Shown in pieces: positions 46,560 through 59,466 of a DNA stretch of 64,000 bases. The number at the start of each line of letters is the position of its first letter. The stretch's first letter is position 1. The position numbers were made by a program, and so were the translations under genes. The DNA lies in assembly GCA_037903355.1 (NCBI GenBank), contig JBAJFE010000060.1, positions 1,798,001-1,862,000 of the forward strand, in the 5' to 3' direction. The DNA comes from Trichuris trichiura. Its lineage: Eukaryota; Nematoda; Enoplea; Trichinellida; Trichuridae. The notes under the pieces are model-generated. The model ran no database searches. It was not told where the DNA came from and worked only from the letters and a program-made list of their open reading frames with translations.

Positions 46560-49500
46560 GCTGTTCATTCCATCAAAGACGTCGCCGTCTTCAGAAAGAG
46601 GCGTTTCAGTGAGTTGACAAGCTAATGCGTCGCAGCTGTTCTGTTAGTAACCTAATCAGAGCATTTCATAAAACACTGAGGTCAGCTCATTCATTATGAT
46701 TGCATGTGAAACTACCGTGACGGTTAGAGATAGTTTATCGATGGTCAAGAGAGCGCTGAGAGAAATGTTTTCCTTTTAAGTTAAATCTTGATGAAATCTT
46801 TGTCCATGTCTTCTGCGGATTCATTACTATGTCTTCCTCAGCTTCATCACTAACCCCTGCAGAATCCTTGTTTAGCATTCTTGCAATGGGTCATTCGCTG
46901 ACATGTCTTAAAGGCACGAAAACTCTTGTTGCCTATGTCTGTTACGTAGCTGGTGTTGCAAGCACGTACTATTCAGCGATTGACGCTTGGTTTATTGTAT
47001 AGTGGTATCATGGGTCCACTGTTCCTCAAAATTGACTTTAATAGACGCAGATCAGAGTAGATCTTGGAATTTGCTATTCACTGTACATTGGTGACTGTGA
47101 CCTGGGGAAGAACGCAAGTAACGGTAACCTGCATGGCACCGTTAGGCGTGAAGGCGCTGCAGACTTTTCCAATATTCACTCAGGTTTTGGCTAAAGATAA
47201 ATTGTGGCAATGAGCCGTTTTACGCACGGAACCTTGATAAGGCACCCTATGTTTAGTAGAATGTACGTTGGTGAAGCGAGAATTGCTCTAATGAATCAGA
47301 ACGCAGCGGCACAGACTAGTCGTTTGACCAGTTGTCAAACCTTTGTATCATCAACGATCACACTTTGCTTTGAATCTACTATCACTGACGACGGAAGCAC
47401 AAAATCTCCGAAGGCTATCAACGTCCACCTGCTTCCTTTCGAGGGAAAAAGTTAAAACACTTGTTCAGAAAAGGCTACCCCTTATTCACTCTCTTGAGCA
47501 CAGTGAACAATGAAGAGCGAATGTTAGGACGACGTTTCAACAAGTCATCCGCGTAAACCAAGTTGATAATCCCCACAGAAGGAAGAACTGAGAAAGAAAT
47601 CTTATTTTCGCGCCTTTCTTAGGCCTGGTAGGTGTTAAGGGAAATAACAGCTGAATCAAGAACTGTAGCAACAGGAAAGATCCAACAATAACATTTTTTT
47701 ACTAAGCACCCTGAATCGTGAACGAATGAAAAGGCAACTATCTACAGCGAACAATAGCGAAGAGATAAAAAGCGTGAGCAGCTGGGCAGCTAACGGTGAG
47801 TCGCACAGTTGACAGTCCGCCAAACTTGATTCATCCTTACACACGCAGTTGATACGGTCATACTGATGTCGCAGTTTGCATTCCTCAACAGTAGGTTATA
47901 ACTGCGATGTGTGGTCTGTCATTTTGCTCAAACAAACTGAAGGCACACATTTGCAGAACCCTTTCCATATTCATACTTAAATATGACGTCTCTGTCCCAA
48001 TCAATGGAAGGATTATGGCATATCAAGGCCACTCTGGTGTTTCATAGGGTAACGTGCTCCCGTGACATCTGATCCTCAGCGGGAGGACGAGAGAACGTTC
48101 AGACAAAGATGCATAGGCCTCAAGTGCAGTGAAGCATCGACTCTTCTGATCAGTAGAACCATTAGCGCTTTCATCTGTATCTACATCGTAAAGACAGTTA
48201 CAGGCAACCAGACGTTCCGTGTTTAATGAACTTCTGTTGCGACTGAAGCAGAAGCTTCCCGGAAGCTTTGAGACAATCATCTTCTGTCGTCATCTAAACA
48301 TAAAGTTCTTTCCTCTGCCTTCTCAATCTTCAACAACTAAAAGCCAAGTCGTTTAGCAGTTGGCGGCATGGAGTAGCGACTATCTTGGGTGAACACAGTG
48401 GGGTAACGGTTCTGACATCAGTTTGCACTTTCATTAATAGAAGTGCTTAAACTATGTTGGAAATTGCACTTTTTCTATTTAAGATTATTGCAAAGCAAAC
48501 GACATTTCAACTTCTGTGGGCTGAGCTGTGCTGTTACTGTTTTCAGCTTTTGCTGTTGTTAATGGACTTTTTTATCCATTAAGCAGGCGATTAGCTCAAG
48601 TAAATTTAAAATTTTGCTGCATTAAGCGATCTTACAGTGTTTCTTCAGAAGACGTATGCAGCTTTTCTGAGACATTCAATATTCAAACTTAACTGCTTCT
48701 ATGGAGAAAAAGTTTTGTTACTATTCATAAGCCATTGTGAGTTAAGAAATTGACCTACAATTTATGAGGTACCTAATCTTTTGTTGGAGAATGAGAAACT
48801 AAAAGCAACAGGTAAGTGATAGCGTATCCTAGTAACACGAGATATTAGTATTACGCGCAGGTTGAGAATACAGAAAAATAAGAAAAACCATTCTCTCAAG
48901 TCACATGATGGAATAAAACCAGCATATACACACAAGGGAGGATACTTCGCTGCAATTGTATTCAACAGCGAATCGTCAATCCCTGCTGAAAATAAAGTCA
49001 TTATTTCCTAAAGACAAACTGTGTTGAGTCAAATCTGCGGATAAAACAACCGCGAATAACGAGGGTAAACTGTAGTTAACCGCGTACGTTTTCCGGGTAA
49101 ACCAGAACATATCATGATATTAAGATATGTGACGAAATGTTTTCAAAGTAATACAACTGTAAGACATGCGTATCATTTAAAATGCATTAAGAAAGGACTG
49201 AACTGATCTACCGTGTCAGTTTTTTATTCCCCTATAACTTTTACGCTTCCAAACTATACAATAGGTTCCCAGTAATCTTGACAGGTTGCAAAGTCATATA
49301 AATTTGGTTGAGCAAATAGGTTGTGATGGCAGTGAAGTGCGGACAAGCTTAATAGGTCTGAATCGTCGCGGGGCAGCTATTCTACGCATTAGAAATGACA
49401 CATAGTAACTTTATGCTTACTGCTCATCAGATATTCCCTCAGCAGCTCTATACTGGGATAATTGCTGTTTCGGCAATTGTTTACACTCACTTCGGCGTAT

Positions 49501-50689
49501 TATCAGCGCAAAGTTATGAACTGTAAGTCACTTTCCAGATGAATATGGCAATTTGGACAGAAGTCATTTCTTAAATTTACTTATGCACTCAGAATCTTCG
49601 GTTTGGAAGTTTCTACCACGAACGTTTCTAGCCCTAAGCTGCTCTACCTGCGCTGTTCATTCTAACATTCTTCAGCATAGCCTCATTGTGTTTTCATCTA
49701 TTAAAACTGCTTCCTTTATAATACAACTTCTATTAACCCGTAGGGCGCCTGAAGACTAGGAGGAGACAGACAGTCATAGTATAAACTGCATGTGCTGCTC
49801 TGTGTACTAGTTGTCCGGCAAGTTCACTTATCCGGGACCTGCTAGGTTCTTACAATACTGGATTAGCAGCAACATACCTTAATTAAAATTTGGTGATGTC
49901 TTAAGAAAAGCTTCTCTATGTTTATGAATAGACATGAAATTTAAAAAACGCTCTGTTTCACAGCTAAATAATCTATCCTAATACTTTGTTGAAGATCCCG
50001 CTTGTGAAGAAATGGTCATTGTCTGCAACGTCGAGATCAAACTTGTGGATTTGTTTCGCGCAGTTTGTCCACAGCACCAACGCAGTCGACCGACGGACCG
50101 AAGGAATTGTGAGTCTCACGGTGCCTTTAAATAACTTTTAAATTCTTTAGTAGAAACTGATGATTTTACTAACTCAACTGCCAGCTGTTCTTTCCCTCAA
50201 ACTGTTGAATGTCCACCTATTAATGCATACTTTATTTCTTTTCATTAATTGAGCCTCCATATTCATAATTTATAAGCGCTTAGCTTGAACAGAACAACTG
50301 ATTCAACTCAGTGTGCTGCTCGCCTAATGAAAATGACTAATGGTATAGGATAATGTGATTAGTCTTTTGTAAGCTTGGTTAATAATAGTGCACCGTAATG
50401 AGCAGCCTATTTTACGAGATATTTCATTAGCACATAAGATGGAATAATGTTGTCTGCTTCACACGTATACGGTATTCATGTTTATAGTGGTGGAAGTTAA
50501 CTACAGTCGCACAGGGAAGGTGACTGGCTTTTATGGACATTTAGTATGGTCAATAAAATACCGCGATTTGATAACACGGACGGGAGAGCTGAATCGCCGT
50601 CAAATCTTCGAAAGTCCAACAGTCAAAAGCGCAGACAATGAGTAGTACAATATTGGATTTTGCAGCTTTGCGTGAAATGGTCTGTTTAG
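46560..50689. other. No gene recognised
   Basis: About 4 kb of AT-rich DNA with frames under 90 codons on both strands. I found no spliced structure, RNA gene or transposon core that I could support. Confidence 0.4.
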
Positions 50690-51971
50690 AGTTGAATTGA
50701 AGTTTCTGCTAAACACTCACAGCATGTGCTTCAATTTGTTAACTGTGAAAAGTCCTTGCATGTCCCGCTATAAAGTTACGCTAAAGCTGCGCGGGCTGTA
50801 CTCACAAACGCTTTCTTGCGAACGGGAACTAGAGTCGGAACGGATCATTTGGTTTCCGTGGGCTCCTGGCTGGCAAGGTATGTCTTTTCATATTACAGCG
50901 TGACAACAGGAGCACCTGTTCTGTTCTATACTTTTGTATACTGTTGAATTCTGTTAACTCATAAGCAGGTTTAAGCCTTATGAATTTACTGGAGCATTTT
51001 TTATTTGCATTTTCAAAAACTAAATGAAGCAGATCACAAGAGAATTGAACTCACAGTTCAGTCCTATAATCTCACCTGTCATTGTTTAACACAGAAAGTT
51101 TATTGAAGAATAGCTGGGGAATTGTGAATGTGACATTTTCTGTAATGAGTTTTAACTGGAAAGTTACTTTTATTGTTGGAAGTAAATGCCGGCATTGTTT
51201 TCAGGCAATTAAACATTACGCTGTGATACTCTTATTTTAACTAAACAGATGTAATGGTGACAACGCTGGGCCATTTAAAACGTAGCATAAGCAGAACTTG
51301 TCTCCCAGCTTAAAGTATGCCATAAAATAGGCCATAAATGTTGCAAACTAATACATGCAGTCTAATTTGACCATATGAAAGGAATCTGAGGTACAATCTT
51401 GTTTAACATAGAGTCAGAAAAATCGGTAGTATAACTTTTGACTGAAAGTTCGGAAATGACCAACCAGACGGTGGGACGTAATACGAACATAAAATTAGTA
51501 GGCGTCAGTGGGAACTGGAGAAATGAATCTGCACCCTGTCTGTGCTGCTGCTTAGTTTTTGTCATTGCTGCCATTGGAAACAGAGCGCCACTTCAAGGTT
51601 TCCTGAGTTCCATAGCTCATAAGGCCATTTTAAAGCTAACTGGCCTTATAGGTCTGTTGCCGAAACGAATTTTGCTTTCTGTGCGATAGTGACTGTTCAG
51701 TTATGTCAATCACGATTTCGTTGCTAGCGATTGTCCATAATTGTTAATATGATGTTTATGCGTGTATTGTTTTCTGTTCACAGGTCCTTCCCAATACAAC
51801 CTGCAGAATCTAATCTTAGAAACAGAAATGTTCAGCGAATTTTTTATGGTTCTGCTTTCTCTTTTTCATTTACTTGTATCTGATGAGCATTGTGCTTCTC
51901 TACGTTATGGACAAACTGCGCATATCTTAGCTTCTATTTCATCAGAGCTAGACTGTATATCATCATCCTAA
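50690..51971 (+). CDS. Candidate two-exon gene fragment, unidentified
   Basis: An exon ending at 50877 (peptide with YKVTLKLRGLYSQTLSCERE and IIWFPWAPGWQ) has a strong donor GTATGT. An acceptor TTTTCTGTTCACAG leads to 51784-51971 (PSQYNLQNLILETEMFSEFF, ending LDCISSS). The phases agree (1 into 2). The 5' boundary is uncertain: the frame opens at about 50676, with a possible acceptor TTTAG at 50685-50689. I recognise no domain. A further exon-like segment at about 52190-52342 (LTMDCVVEAEAAGEFSVVQM, donor GTAGGC) may belong to the same or a neighbouring gene. Confidence 0.4.
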
Positions 51972-53337
51972 CAAAGATAGCATGTAGTGCCGCCATTCTT
52001 TTATGTGAACATGCAGCCATTTAAAGTGTTATATTTTTCAAATCTTTATGGCACGTGGAACAGCGGGCGTTAAAGTTCATTCCTACTGCCATGTAGTTTT
52101 TATTTTTACGTTTTATGGTGGCGGGAAAAAATGATCTCAGGGGAATAATGTGTTGCTTTTTAAAGTAACGCTTTGTTTATTTTGCTTCAGTTGTTGTTAC
52201 GGCATAAATTCATATTGTTTAGAAAGTGAGTGGATGGACTTGACCATGGACTGTGTTGTGGAAGCAGAAGCGGCGGGAGAATTTTCTGTAGTACAAATGG
52301 GCACAAGAAACGGATTTCTCTTGAGAGAACCCGAGCGTGGCGGTAGGCTATGTTACTAATAACTTTCAGAAGTCATTGATCTATTTTCCAATGTTACTCT
52401 CGGTATGCTGTTTTCGTACAGATAGCACGTCAGTGCTGCTTTTAGCCTTCCTGTTTAATTCACATTATAAATTATTGTTTGGCAGAGAACGTTAGTCGTT
52501 GTCAGTTGCAATAGTGATGAGTATTCAGAGAAGTGGGAAAATACTATTTGTATGTCAACCTGGTTAGGAAGATTTTCTTTAGTTAGTTCATTTTGCTCAT
52601 TTGCTCTTTCGATCAGTGATAACAACAGTTGTACTAGATTCGAGCCAATTCAACATAGGTTTCATTACGTTGACGAATATGAGTAAATACACGTACATTC
52701 TACATTTCCTAGACGCAATGGCAGTAAACACACAGTTAACCTACAGTGACATGTATGCGGGTAGGGTAATTTCAGTATAATGGCTATCGAGTTCTGTTAT
52801 TTCGCAAACATATCAAAATGTTCAATATCCACTGATGATAAGAGAGGTCTGTAAAGCGTTTCTTCCGCAACGAACCTCATAGTGGCCAGACAATGTTTCG
52901 ATCCTTAGCCTGTTTGCTTCAGCAATAAATGAAGGAAATGTTTAATCTGCCTCTACATTTGTCTCCTATAGGAGGATCTGCTATGCGTATAAATGCTTTT
53001 TGAAAAACGTTCTGATTAAATGGTCTCCTAACTATATTATACTTGTGTGACGGTAAAAATTTATTATTCGTGCTGATAATTGTTTTCCTTAAGGCAGGTA
53101 TTGAAAGCTCAACGTGGTCGTTCGAAAGAGCAATTTTAGCCGGTGAACCGTCTTGTCATTGAATTAGTCCTTTCAGAAGCTAATCGTCTGTTTTTGGAAA
53201 GATCTGTTAACAGTACCGGTATTGATTCTTCTTTTCCTTTTTCCCTCTCTTCTAACGGGTGTGTTATTCAAAATAAAAATTTTTGCGGTTTTTCTACCCG
53301 TTCGTTAATGAAAAACGTTTATTCCAAACGTCTATCC

Positions 53338-53374
53338 TGCGGAGCTTTCAGGCCACGCCGGGGCCCGTCATCAG
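53338..53374 (-). ncRNA. Hammerhead-ribozyme-like motif with intact core bases
   Basis: On the minus strand: CTGATGA (53374-53368), C, stem II GGGCC/GGCCT, GAAA (53349-53346), then GCTCC. Both conserved core strings (CTGATGA and GAAA) are present, unlike the other copies. The short stem III and the cleavage-site side (GCAGGATAGAC) are degenerate. No partner on the plus strand is found at the spacing seen in pairs 1 and 2. Likely a Penelope-element remnant. Confidence 0.6.
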
Positions 53375-54417
53375 CGCTAAGTGTGCTGCCGTCGGTTTTT
53401 TATTTTTTATTTTGAACGGTACCGGTATATTGCAAATGGGAGACAAAGCGCTATGTGGTTTCGTTTTTTTTTCGTGTTTATATTTAATAATTCTTTATGT
53501 GCGTATTTTTAATGATTCCTCGTTCCTTAATGTTTTCGTAAATACGAAATCAATCAACATCTGTCTGGTATATATGCACAACTGAGATTACATGTAGTAG
53601 AGTTTTGATGGTGAAATACTTGTTGTTTCGTCTTCTGTTATTCAATAAAGTATTCTTCATTGCATTGAAGTCATGCTTAGAGCGCCAACGACGCTAATGA
53701 ACGAATCCAAAATTTCTTACTTTCACTGTAAAGGGAGCGAATTTGTTAGAGACTCTGTTGACCGTTTCAGGTTTACAGCTGTCTTCACATCGTAGATTTA
53801 CCCTACCGAAGTCTTGCTTCAGGTGTACACGGTAAAATATTTTTTAAAATTTTGTCTCCCTCGTATTTGAGTGCTGTTGAATTGCTAGTTTCGTAGTCAA
53901 TTTTTGCTGGGACTTGATTTAGCTGCTTTCACGGAATGGCTGAAACCTATGTTTTCTATCTGTAAAATGCCATGTCTTGGCAGCAAAGATAGGTCGATAC
54001 TCGTCAACTGAGCTCATCACCAAGTGTTGGCAGCCAAAGGAAAGATACTCGTAGTCACCAGCGCCAGATGAGTCAGGCTACTCCTAGTTAAGTCAGTGAA
54101 GTACCTCTATTGAATAGACGTAAAACATGTCTGGTTTACCGTGTCAAAACGGCGCGTCATACGTGCGGCAGTCAAACGTCTATTTTCCCACTTTAAGAGT
54201 TGTAGGAGAGAAATTTAATCTTTTCAGTAAAATGACTTAATCGGTTTAAAGCGTGCCTGTTGTTATAACTTACTTTTCTGAAGTTATTTCGCTGCGAAAT
54301 AATCCTTACGTAATCGGTTACCCAAGTGGCATCTCCTTTGCGCTCAATGGCCTTTGGAATAGCCGGTATGTTGGCAGGGTGTGCACCGGTACAGCTTTTA
54401 CTTACTTTTCGTTGCAG

Positions 54418-56171
54418 CAAAACTCATTGGCCAATTGGGGGCAGCCGGCGAGGAAAGACGTGTGAAAATTTTGGAAAGTGCTAACAGTACGGTGGGCGTA
54501 CTCTGGCCAGACATTTCCTTCTTGATGGAAAAAATTGAAGAATGGGCAGCGGACAGTTCATTCAAGATTAGAGAAATAGCCTCACTGATGGCTTCAAAAG
54601 TTCACTACTATTCCGGGTGCGATGGCGATGGTCTTATTTACGCAAAGAGAGCTCAGGATATAGCCAGGCTTGAAGAACAAAGCGATTATGTCATAGCGAT
54701 TACTTGTACGCTTTATGACGCTCTGTTGAAACGTTACAGTTCGTTTGATTTTTTCAAGCGAAGGCACTTTTGATATACACTGCTTGGCGAAACGGGAATG
54801 TGGAAGCGTTTGGTGAATACGAAAATCGAATCCTACGTGAAAATTTCCTTTATAAATAAAGCATTTGATTGCTTCATTCGCAGCAGGCGCTACTATCAGG
54901 TTGGACTTTGTCCTGATTAGAGTTATGTGTTATTTTTCTTTTTTAGACTGTCAGAACCGCAGTTGACACGACGCAATGGCGTACCGAAACGTATTTTGGA
55001 TGACGTAACCATCGTATTGTTTTCTTAAATATTTGCTTCCGGCGAAATTTGTCCATTCGTTTAGGAGATGCAGGTGCACTTCATTTCTTATTGTGCGGTT
55101 GTAGTGACAGAATTTGCTCCCACCGTTTTCACAAGAAAAGATATGCATTTGGCCATTGTCAAAAGAGTCGGAGCAAGTAGAAAAGCTTTCTGCTCAGCGT
55201 TAAGTAAAGCACTGAGGCACCTTGAAGACGCAAAGTCCCTCTTTGATTTCCTTGGCCGCTTTGCAACTGGGTCTGAACGCTTGACCGTACGGTCCTACCA
55301 GTTAGCTATTGATATATACGCTGCAGCACCGATGATTTTCTTGGAACCAGTTGGAAGATTGATCAATAGATATGCACAAAAAACTGAAGTTGGCTAGCCT
55401 GGTGACGACTGTTGATCGAAAACAAGCTGGCTTTTCTATGTTGCGACTTGAAAGTGCAAAGCGAATTCTACAACTTTCCTTTCATCAAGGAAACGCTGAT
55501 TGATAAGCTTTTAAAAAACGGGTGAAAAACAACTCACACCAACGCGCTGCGCATGAAAACCTGCAGGTTTTCCTTTAGAGAAAGCGAAGCTAAAGTCTAC
55601 TTTCATGGCACTCGCCACGTAACAATCATCTATTAAATATTTGAGTAAATCTCATTGAATGCAGGATAACTAAGCGCTGCTGTAAATGCGTAATACTCTG
55701 AGCAACGGTTAATTGTACCTTGAAAACAAGAAGGACAACTCAAACGTTCTTCTTTCGAATGCCCTTATGCTTGACGCATATCCCTTGCATGGGTTAGGGA
55801 TAAAATCGCGAAAAGGGAAGTTCTAATAGGTTAAAATCCTGAATGGTTCAACGTGCTGATAAGTTGATGTCCAGAATGTGGCGAAAATACCCTGTAAAAG
55901 TTGCCTTTGGGGCAGCAGCGCATTGCTGTTTTCTGACAGAGGCATTTGTTTGAGTAGAAGCTGTACTATGCTAGTCTCTTTCAAAGTTAGTGACCTTCAA
56001 AACAGGACCAGGACGATACCGCGTCTACTCGAATACATTCTCTATCTAGAGAATGCTAATGCACAGCTGGCACAAGGCCAAACTTTACAGCAGGGGCGAG
56101 AACGTCCGGCCCGCAAGATCATTTTCCGCCCATGCGTTGGGGCAAGCGCGCATGGATGCGAGAATCAGTGA
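54418..56171 (+). CDS. Candidate multi-exon gene, unidentified (partial)
   Basis: The first clear exon starts at 54418 after a strong acceptor (ACTTTTCGTTGCAG) and reads KLIGQLGAAGEERR, WPDISFLMEKIEEWAAD, REIASLMASKV and DYVIAITCTLYDALLKRY, a helix-rich, repeat-like pattern. A second block at about 55130-55397 reads LSKALRHLEDAKSLFDFLGR and SYQLAIDIYAAAPMIFLEPV and ends in TAG. A third at about 55980-56171 reads RTIPRLLEYILYLENANAQL. AATAAA at 56205-56210 follows the last. Internal splice sites were not resolved, so these may be one gene or two. I do not recognise the family; the helical character would suit a scaffold or complex subunit. Confidence 0.45.
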
Positions 56172-56204
56172 AATGTGATTGTGGGAAGTTATTTTTCATA
56201 ATGC

Positions 56205-56210
56205 AATAAA
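56205..56210 (+). terminator. Candidate AATAAA poly(A) signal
   Basis: AATAAA lies 34 bases after the TGA that closes the 55.98-56.17-kb coding block, a normal distance for a 3' end. Confidence 0.45.
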
Positions 56211-56710
56211 CGTATTGTATGTGAATCCTAGTAATAACGTAAATCTTGCGTAACAAGGATGGAGCGTCAGGCTGGCTCGGAAGACTGCGTTGCCTACAGC
56301 TCTCTGTCGAGAAACCGATGTTGTCAGTCTTCGGTGACCAACAGTAGGCGGCACTATAGTGCGCGTGCGCGCGTCAGTAGCGTGCGCGATTGCATCGTTC
56401 AAGGTAACGACAGTCCAGCTTGCTAGAAAAGCACTTCTGCTTTCTTTTGCTCTCAGCAGTCACTGGCATCGTTCTCGCCTTTTCTTGCTATCGTTCTCAT
56501 TCGTTCCTGTCGGCCGCCTGTCCTTTACGTCTTCGAAGTACTAAAAGGGTATTTCCTTTTCTGTAGTTGTGATTATGTTCTTGACAACTGGGTTGCAGGA
56601 TAGTCCCAAATGTCAGCCTTTCGCTCTGATTAGCCAATAAAGCTATCCTGAAACCTGACGTTTCGTGCAGCTTATCGCAAGCTAGCGTTTGCGCTCGCCC
56701 AACGCTACAA

Positions 56711-58747
56711 ATGGGCAGTTCAAAGAAAAGAAAAGTTGATACGCAGTGTCGAATTTTCCAAAAGAAATGGACGAACGACTAGTTTATCGGGGAGCTTAAG
56801 AGCAGGCCCGTTTGCCTTGTTTGTGGCGACTCAGTAGCTGTTATGAAATAAGCTACCCTGGAACGGCATTGCAGCACAAAATATGGAAAATTGATGGAAT
56901 TAAAAGCCCAAGAGCGTCTGGATAGAATCAGGGCGCTTCAACGGAAATTGGAGTCGCAACAAGCCGCTTTCACCATTCCATACTGGGACGCGTACAGCGT
57001 TCTTCAAATGAGTTACGTAGTGAGGGAAATGATCGCAAAGAAGTTGAAGCCTCATGCAGAGGGTCAATTTGTGAAAGAGTGCATGGTGGCAGCTGCTAAG
57101 TCACTAGCACCAGCCAGTGAAGAACTTTTCGAAAGTGTTAGCTTATCTCGAAGAACTGTTTCAGACCGGATCACTGACTTGGCAGACGACATTGAAAAAA
57201 CATTGAAGAGTACTGCATGTAACTTTGAATTTTTTCCCCGCCCAGTGACGAGAGTACGGACATAACAAATGCCGCTCAACTGGCCACTTTTCTTCGCGGA
57301 ATAACTGCAGAGTTTGAGACTCGAGAACAACTGTTATCACTGGAAGCCAGGCATAGCACTACAAGGGGTGAGGACATATTTGAGAAATTCGTTTTATCAA
57401 TGGAACGATTCGTGTTAAAGTTTGAAAATTAAGTGGTCTGACTATGGACGGCGCTCCAGCTATGTTTGGCTTGCAAAAAAGCCTAGTTGCCTTTGTTAAA
57501 AAGCAGATGAATAATCTTGGCCTTGATCTGAACAATTTGACAGTATGCCATTGTATCATGCGTCAACACAGTTTCTGCGCACGGTCGCTGCGTATCAACA
57601 GTGTGATGTCAGTAGTCGTGTCGTGCCCAAACTGTATCGATAGCAAAGGGCATAATAACTGCCTGTTTAAAGATTTTTTGAATGAACTTTCTTCCGAATA
57701 TGGTGATCTCGTTTATCATTGTGAAGTTCCCTGGCTGAGTCGCGCGAACATGCTGACGAGGTTTTACCAACTGCGCGGTGAAGTTAAGCAGTTGATGGCA
57801 GTTCAAGAGCATCCTTGATCCTTTCTCGTATCTAACGGCTTAGGTTCTGATGGCTACCCCGATTGGACAGGCGCAGTCTCATTAATGTTTTTATCACGCA
57901 GCTAGATTCTGTAGTACCAAGTTTCGAAGAATTACAAGGTAAGATAACCGTCCCGGAAAGATTTCAAGGAGACAAGGCGAAATAAGCGGCGGAATATAAG
58001 CTATTTAGCGTTTTTCACAACGTATAGCAAACAAGCCTGATCCAGCTTAACGCTGTAAAAAGCTCAGAATTATGGACGAATTAACCAAGGATAACGAGCG
58101 CCGACTTATTTGTAACATACCAGATTTAGGAATTGCCTACGAAGCTCAATTGAGTAAGGCTGCATAAACGTTGTTATATCTTTATAATTAGAGCTTACTG
58201 CAGCATTCTACGTAGACTGTATACCTCGTATCCAAGTCCATAAATCTCAGACAGAACAGAGCTCGCGTTATTTCGGAAAAGCTCGAAGCGATAGCTATTG
58301 TTTCCACCATAGGTTCCCAAAGTGAGCAATACCGCCCCCTGGGGGGGGGCAACGGGAACCTCCTGCGGGATCGTTAAGAATCACGCCAGAGGAACTGTGG
58401 CAGAATTATCCTTCGCACAGGAGCGCTCTTAAAGACAGTTTCGTAAGAAGGGTCCTTCTTAACTTGCTCTCACGAAAAGTGGAGGCGGCAATCTCAAAGG
58501 AAGTTAAGTGAGGATGGAGGGCGCAATGGAACATTGGCGCATTTCTTATGTCAACACTGCCAGAGGTGGAGGCGGCAAATTCAAAAGCATTATGGCACAA
58601 GAGGCGGCAAGTTATGGGCTGCTGTAGGAAACTTTCTTATTGCGTTTCCATTATCCTATCTAGCGGAATGCGGATTCAGCGCGGTTACGGAGCTCTAAAG
58701 TAGCAAGAGAAGTCGGCTGGATATGCTGAATCAAGGTCACCTTAGAC
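56711..58747 (+). pseudogene. hAT transposase relic, copy 2 (longer copy)
   Basis: Starts ATG at 56711 with MGSSKKRKVDTQCRIFQKKW, the typical start of a ZBED-like hAT transposase, followed by a BED-type finger region (VCLVCGDS, later ERHC), broken by two stops. The next open block (56891-57265) has MIAKKLKPHAEGQFVKECMV and LSRRTVSDRITDLADDIE. After a frame break come DESTDITNAAQLATFLRG and the core DGAPAMFGLQKSL, EYGDLVYHCEVPWLSR. From 57399 it parallels copy 1 base by base for about 1.9 kb, including later shared stops. Copy 2 keeps the N-terminal half that copy 1 lacks, so both derive from a common ancestor that was already mutated. Confidence 0.9.
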
Positions 58748-59466
58748 CAGTGTTTCCCAACATTTTTGGAGGCAGGGTCCCCTTTCGCGACCCTCAACCT
58801 GCCAGGGCCTCCGTCATTCTCCCCAACGTAATTCTCCTGCATCTGTTATCCTCAGGTGCGCCTACTGTGGTTACGTTGCTGCGAACTTGTACAAGCAGTT
58901 CAACCCCTGAAACAACCTGCAGAATGTAGAACTGACTTCGCTCAATACCGTGTATGCCAAAGCAAAAACAGTTAAGCCGGGCTGTAATTAAAAACCTTGT
59001 TAACCTGAGCACTGAATTTCTTCTCTGCACTGGAATAAATAGCTAGTAAGGAAGCCTGCTGCCATATACGGCGAAAGCTCCTTAACGATATTCGAAGGCG
59101 TGAACGTCTTCAATTTTTTAGTTAGCACTGAATGCGTTCTTTTCGTATTGCTGAACATTAGCCGCTTAATTGCACATCAAGGAGCATTCAGAGTACAAGC
59201 GAAGCACTGGGTTTCTTCATTCTCAATTTTTTGCGCTGTTAGCAATGGTAGCGCAATATGTAAGTTGGGCTGCGATGCTGTTCTGAAGCGTGCGCAACAT
59301 AGAATCTAAATTCAATATTTCCTCGCAGCAAGACGACAGTCGCTTCATCATACATTAGCGCGACGACAGGGTATCGTACAGTGCTACTACTGTATCCACG
59401 TCTCGCTCGACAGTCGTCAGGAGTAATCTCAAGTCGCCTCGCTTCACTGTCCGGAGCGGCAGGATC
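58748..59466 (+). mobile_element. Nested hAT-like element in copy 2, truncated by satellite
   Basis: It starts CAGTGTTTCCCAAC directly after CCTTAGAC (58740-58747), the same insertion point as in copy 1, and matches 37553-38272. It stops at 59466, where the satellite array begins; the last ~120 bp and the second target duplication are gone. Confidence 0.85.

Noticed and set aside
46600..46625. TCTTCAG near 46600 as another hammerhead core
   Set aside because: The following bases form no proper stem II and no GAAA-type segment follows.
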